Shown: piece by piece, positions 61,332-64,000 of the stretch
Layout of the letters: each line of letters starts with the position of its first letter
How positions within the stretch are numbered: the stretch's first letter is position 1
Translations under genes and position numbers: made by a program
From: an archaeon
Lineage (GTDB): Archaea > Asgardarchaeota > Hermodarchaeia > Hermodarchaeales > Hermodarchaeaceae
DNA length: 64,000 nt
Reading direction: 5' to 3'
Assembly: GCA_016550405.1 (NCBI GenBank)
Contig: JABXGX010000081.1
Location: 1-64,000 of the forward strand
Notes under the pieces: model-generated
Database searches by the model: none
What the model saw: the letters and a program-made list of their open reading frames with translations, nothing else
What the model was told of the DNA's origin: nothing

Positions 61332-62438
61332 ATGAAGGGAACTCCTGTGACACGAATTTGGTTTGATCCATTAACACCAAAACAAGCGCTGTTTTGTAGT
61401 AAAGTCGGTGAACGATTTGTGGCTCAAGGATTTGATGTTTTTTACACGACACGTGATTACCCAGAGGTCACAGGAAAACTCGACCTGTTAGGTTTATCAG
61501 CCAAGGTGGTTGGGAAACATGGAGGCAAACATCGGCTTAATAAGCTCGTTGCCAGTGCGGAAAGAACGGCAGCTCTCGCCAAATATGTCAATAAAATGAA
61601 AGCCGACGTAGCCTTTAGCTTTGCATCTCCTGAAGGCGCAAGAGTCGCTTATGGACTTGGAATCCCGTATTTCACAGCAAACGATTCACCCCATTCGCGA
61701 TTCGTTGCACAATTGACCATTCCATATGCCATATCATTATTTACCCCCTGGATTATGGAGAAGCTGTGGTCAGAGTTAGAAGTCTCCCCCCGTCGAATTA
61801 TTTCTTACCATGGACTGGATCCTGTTGCTTGGTTACAGGATTTCACACCTAATCCAAAGGTATTTTCCGAACTTGGATTGTCTCCGAACTCCAAGTACGT
61901 GCTAATTCGCCCAGAAGAAACTCAAGCCTCCTATTTACGAGGGCGTTCGAATGAACGAGAACTAGTTACAAACCCAGTAATTACTGCAATTATCAGAGAG
62001 CATCCGAACCTAAAGCTGGTTGTATTATGTCGATACTCTGAACAGCGGAAAGTAAACCGAGAGCAATTCGGGGATTCTGTTATAATCCCTGATAGGGTTG
62101 TGGATGCCATTAGCCTACTCTCATCGGCTCAACTCCTTGTGGGGGCTGGTGGAACTATGAACCAAGAAGCAAGTCTCCTTGGAATTCCTGTCATCTCATG
62201 TTTCCCTGGCGATCATTTGGTGACTGATAAATTCCTTGCGAAAAAGAAACTATTGTACCGAATTCTGAATCCCGACGAAGTGGCTCGGAAAGCATTAGAA
62301 ATTCTTAGTAATATTAAAGAATATCAGGAAAGGCATATTAGCCGTGCGCAGAGACTAATGCAAGAAATGGAGAATCCCGCTGAAATTATCTTCTCCTATA
62401 TTTCAAAGTATACAACAGACAAACTAGAAAAGCATTGA
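61332..62438 (+). CDS. DUF354 family glycosyltransferase-like protein
   Basis: The 368-aa protein has the DUF354 pattern, with a GT-B-like two-domain fold. The N-terminal half carries RIWFDPLTPKQALF and VAFSFASPEGARVAYGLG; the C-terminal half carries VLIRPEE and the phospho-nucleotide-binding region VGAGGTMNQEASLLGIPVIS. DUF354 genes sit in archaeal surface polysaccharide clusters. The substrate is unknown. The DegT-type aminotransferase upstream fits that setting. Confidence 0.85.
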   Translation: MKGTPVTRIWFDPLTPKQALFCSKVGERFVAQGFDVFYTTRDYPEVTGKLDLLGLSAKVVGKHGGKHRLNKLVASAERTAALAKYVNKMKADVAFSFASPEGARVAYGLGIPYFTANDSPHSRFVAQLTIPYAISLFTPWIMEKLWSELEVSPRRIISYHGLDPVAWLQDFTPNPKVFSELGLSPNSKYVLIRPEETQASYLRGRSNERELVTNPVITAIIREHPNLKLVVLCRYSEQRKVNREQFGDSVIIPDRVVDAISLLSSAQLLVGAGGTMNQEASLLGIPVISCFPGDHLVTDKFLAKKKLLYRILNPDEVARKALEILSNIKEYQERHISRAQRLMQEMENPAEIIFSYISKYTTDKLEKH

Positions 62439-62498
62439 GAGTCAGAGAATTAAAGGAATTTAAAGAGTATCTACTCAAACGATGTATGAGGATTTTGT

Positions 62499-63365
62499 AT
62501 GACAAGGACCCGAGAGCAATGGCGAACTTTCATCATGATTACTATACTAGTCTTTGTGTTTAATCCCCTAATCTTTACCTCTTCTCCGCTCTCAGCATAC
62601 ACTCCTTCGGTTGGTGACCAAACGCAGTATGATTATGGCTTCATCAATGTTTTACACAATCAATCAGCCGCAGATATCAATTATTGGACAGCTCTATCTT
62701 TGCTAGATAGTAACTATACGATGAATTGGCATCAACACGTCAATTTGTCAATCCGTGTCTCACACCTAACCCCCACATGTTGTGATATCCGAGCCTTCTA
62801 CAATTTTACGGTAAACATCTTCAATAACGTTGTCACAGTATTCAATAGCAGCTGGGAGACAACAGTTATTCTAAATGGATCGGTACCGACCCCCGCACCC
62901 ACTGGTGTGAACTCTGGATTAGTGGAATATCCAACAACACTTGGGCTTCCAGGATTTTTCTTAGACGATGGCACTTTAGGCTTAATCACAACAGGCTCGA
63001 ATGTCCAGATTGGCTCAAGTCGTTGGCACACAATCACCCATTCAACCTTTTCATTAGATGGAAGTGAGCAGTTATGCTATCAACTCTTCAATCGTAGCTT
63101 ATCTCCAGACCAATTAATTGAAACCACTTTTATCATCGACCAAGATATGGGGGCATACTACCAAGCAAATGAAACCACGATTATCACAACTAATTCCTTA
63201 GATACTGCTCTTACCTATTATTATCAAGTTCTGAATACAACCATCTCACTACTTCCCCCACCGAGCCCTTTACCATTCTACATTGTAATTGCGGTTGCGA
63301 TTGTGATTGTGGTCATAGTGATCCTCATATTATTCCGACGGTGGTGGCGTCGTCGCACCCCATAA
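62499..63365 (+). CDS. Exported protein with C-terminal membrane anchor
   Basis: The 288-aa protein has a signal peptide (about 10-34), a Thr/Asn-rich extracellular part with many N-glycosylation sites (NxT/S), and a C-terminal helix (about 262-282) ending in RRWWRRR. This is the layout of archaeal surface proteins held by one helix. No domain recognised. Confidence 0.75.
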   Translation: MTRTREQWRTFIMITILVFVFNPLIFTSSPLSAYTPSVGDQTQYDYGFINVLHNQSAADINYWTALSLLDSNYTMNWHQHVNLSIRVSHLTPTCCDIRAFYNFTVNIFNNVVTVFNSSWETTVILNGSVPTPAPTGVNSGLVEYPTTLGLPGFFLDDGTLGLITTGSNVQIGSSRWHTITHSTFSLDGSEQLCYQLFNRSLSPDQLIETTFIIDQDMGAYYQANETTIITTNSLDTALTYYYQVLNTTISLLPPPSPLPFYIVIAVAIVIVVIVILILFRRWWRRRTP

Positions 63366-63494
63366 TCAAAAGAGGAAGGCCCTGACCAAGCAACTCATTT
63401 TATGTTTTACAGTCTTCATTAGAAGTTTAGCAGTTTTTAAAACCGAGTCAAAACCCATTTATACGAACTTGCGAACATCAGGACGGGCTTGCTA

Positions 63495-64000
63495 TGATAC
63501 ACCATTTGTATCATTTTCACAAAAGCGGACTCGTTTTGACCTCAATCAGTTTTGGGTCCATGGAAGTGAATGTGAGCCCTGAACTCGTTTCAGGATTCTT
63601 ATCAGCATTACGAATGTTTGGACAGGACCTTTTAGCAGATGATGTCACAACCATAGAAACTGGTAATTTCCAGTTTGTTTGGGACCTTGCCGACCCAGTC
63701 CTTAGTGTTGCCCTTGCGGATCGAGAGGATGATGACGTCTCAATTATGGCAGTTTTGAAAACACTAAACGCACTGTTTTTGGATCGTTACCAAAAGGAAC
63801 TTCGGCGCTGGACGGGAGAGATTGCGCCATTTCGAGAATTCATTCCCGTTGCTCGAGAGGTTGTTCAGGATTATTTACCCACCTTTGAAAAACCTCAAGA
63901 TATTGAACTTCGACCAGCGATTATCCGTCTCTGGCGGCGTTTTGGACAAGGATTAGATATTCTGTTATATGGACTGCTTCGTGGTCTTCCGATATTAGCT
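63495..64000 (+). CDS. Longin/roadblock-like protein, cut by the window end
   Basis: The frame is open from ATG 63495 to the window edge (168 codons shown, no stop). The start MIHHLYHFHKSGLVL, followed by strand-helix alternation (LVSGFLSALRMFGQDLL, VWDLADPVLSVALADR), resembles longin/roadblock-type domains that sense or regulate small GTPases. A TATA-like CATTTATACG (63454-63463) precedes it by about 35 bases. Fold is assigned by pattern only. Confidence 0.6.

Noticed and set aside
1..64000. CRISPR array, transposase, integrase or prophage genes
   Set aside because: No regular repeat-spacer pattern and no recognisable mobile-element protein was seen in any frame considered.

Overview
The window reads as a piece of an archaeal chromosome, most likely from an Asgard archaeon (phylum-level guess, not proven). 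Archaeal markers are a geranylgeranyl-reductase family enzyme, isopentenyl phosphate kinase, DNA topoisomerase VI A and B, RadA, a family B DNA polymerase, HdrABC, a tungsten-type aldehyde:ferredoxin oxidoreductase and TATA-type promoters with short leaders. The Asgard flavour comes from the density of eukaryote-like parts: three Rab/Ras-like small GTPases, one MglA-like GTPase, roadblock/longin-type proteins, a WD40 propeller, a presenilin-like membrane protein, a PH-like membrane protein and a TPR/SNAP-like helical protein. No rRNA, tRNA, CRISPR array or transposase was recognised.

Layout. 1-12.7 kb is all on the minus strand: a GC-rich, possibly RNA-coding stretch, a WD40 protein, a lipid reductase, an hdrB-hdrC-hdrA operon with an MvhD domain fused to HdrA, a tight four-gene operon (zinc-binding protein, longin-like protein, polytopic membrane protein, small GTPase), a class III aminotransferase, and an MglA-like GTPase with a double roadblock partner. 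12.9-25 kb is mixed: a nitrilase-like amidase, an MBL-fold protein that seems to start at CTG, an isopentenyl phosphate kinase fused to an unknown N-terminal domain, a GTPase, an HD protein, membrane proteins, 6-phospho-3-hexuloisomerase, an ECF S-component-like protein and a large winged-helix protein. 25-34 kb has topoisomerase VI (B-A operon), an M20 peptidase, an NfeD-like protein, a GTPase beside a presenilin-like protein, and an orphan family 5 solute-binding protein. 34-40 kb has AOR, an interrupted and compositionally mosaic radA, a COG4741-type nuclease, a DUF438/hemerythrin/PAS sensor and a zinc-ribbon protein.

40-64 kb has two membrane-anchored serine beta-lactamase-fold paralogues around a methyltransferase, a double Lrp-like regulator, a lipocalin-like (CrtC/AttH-type) gene cluster, two unknown membrane gene pairs, a LigD-type phosphoesterase, an FAH-family enzyme, an exonuclease-less PolB with an altered motif B, an ArsC-hemerythrin-ferritin-like stress cluster, a double GNAT, a DegT aminotransferase and DUF354 pair, and a longin-like gene cut by the window end.

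How it fits together. The metabolic genes point to an anaerobe moving electrons through ferredoxin and thiol/disulfide carriers (Hdr, AOR) with some protection against oxygen, iron and arsenate. The GTPase, roadblock, longin and membrane-protein modules are the least described part and the best candidates for a new system. The radA interruption, the IPK fusion and the altered PolB are the clearest molecular oddities. Genes are tightly packed: several same-strand neighbours overlap at ATGA, and three convergent pairs share a palindromic stop tetranucleotide.
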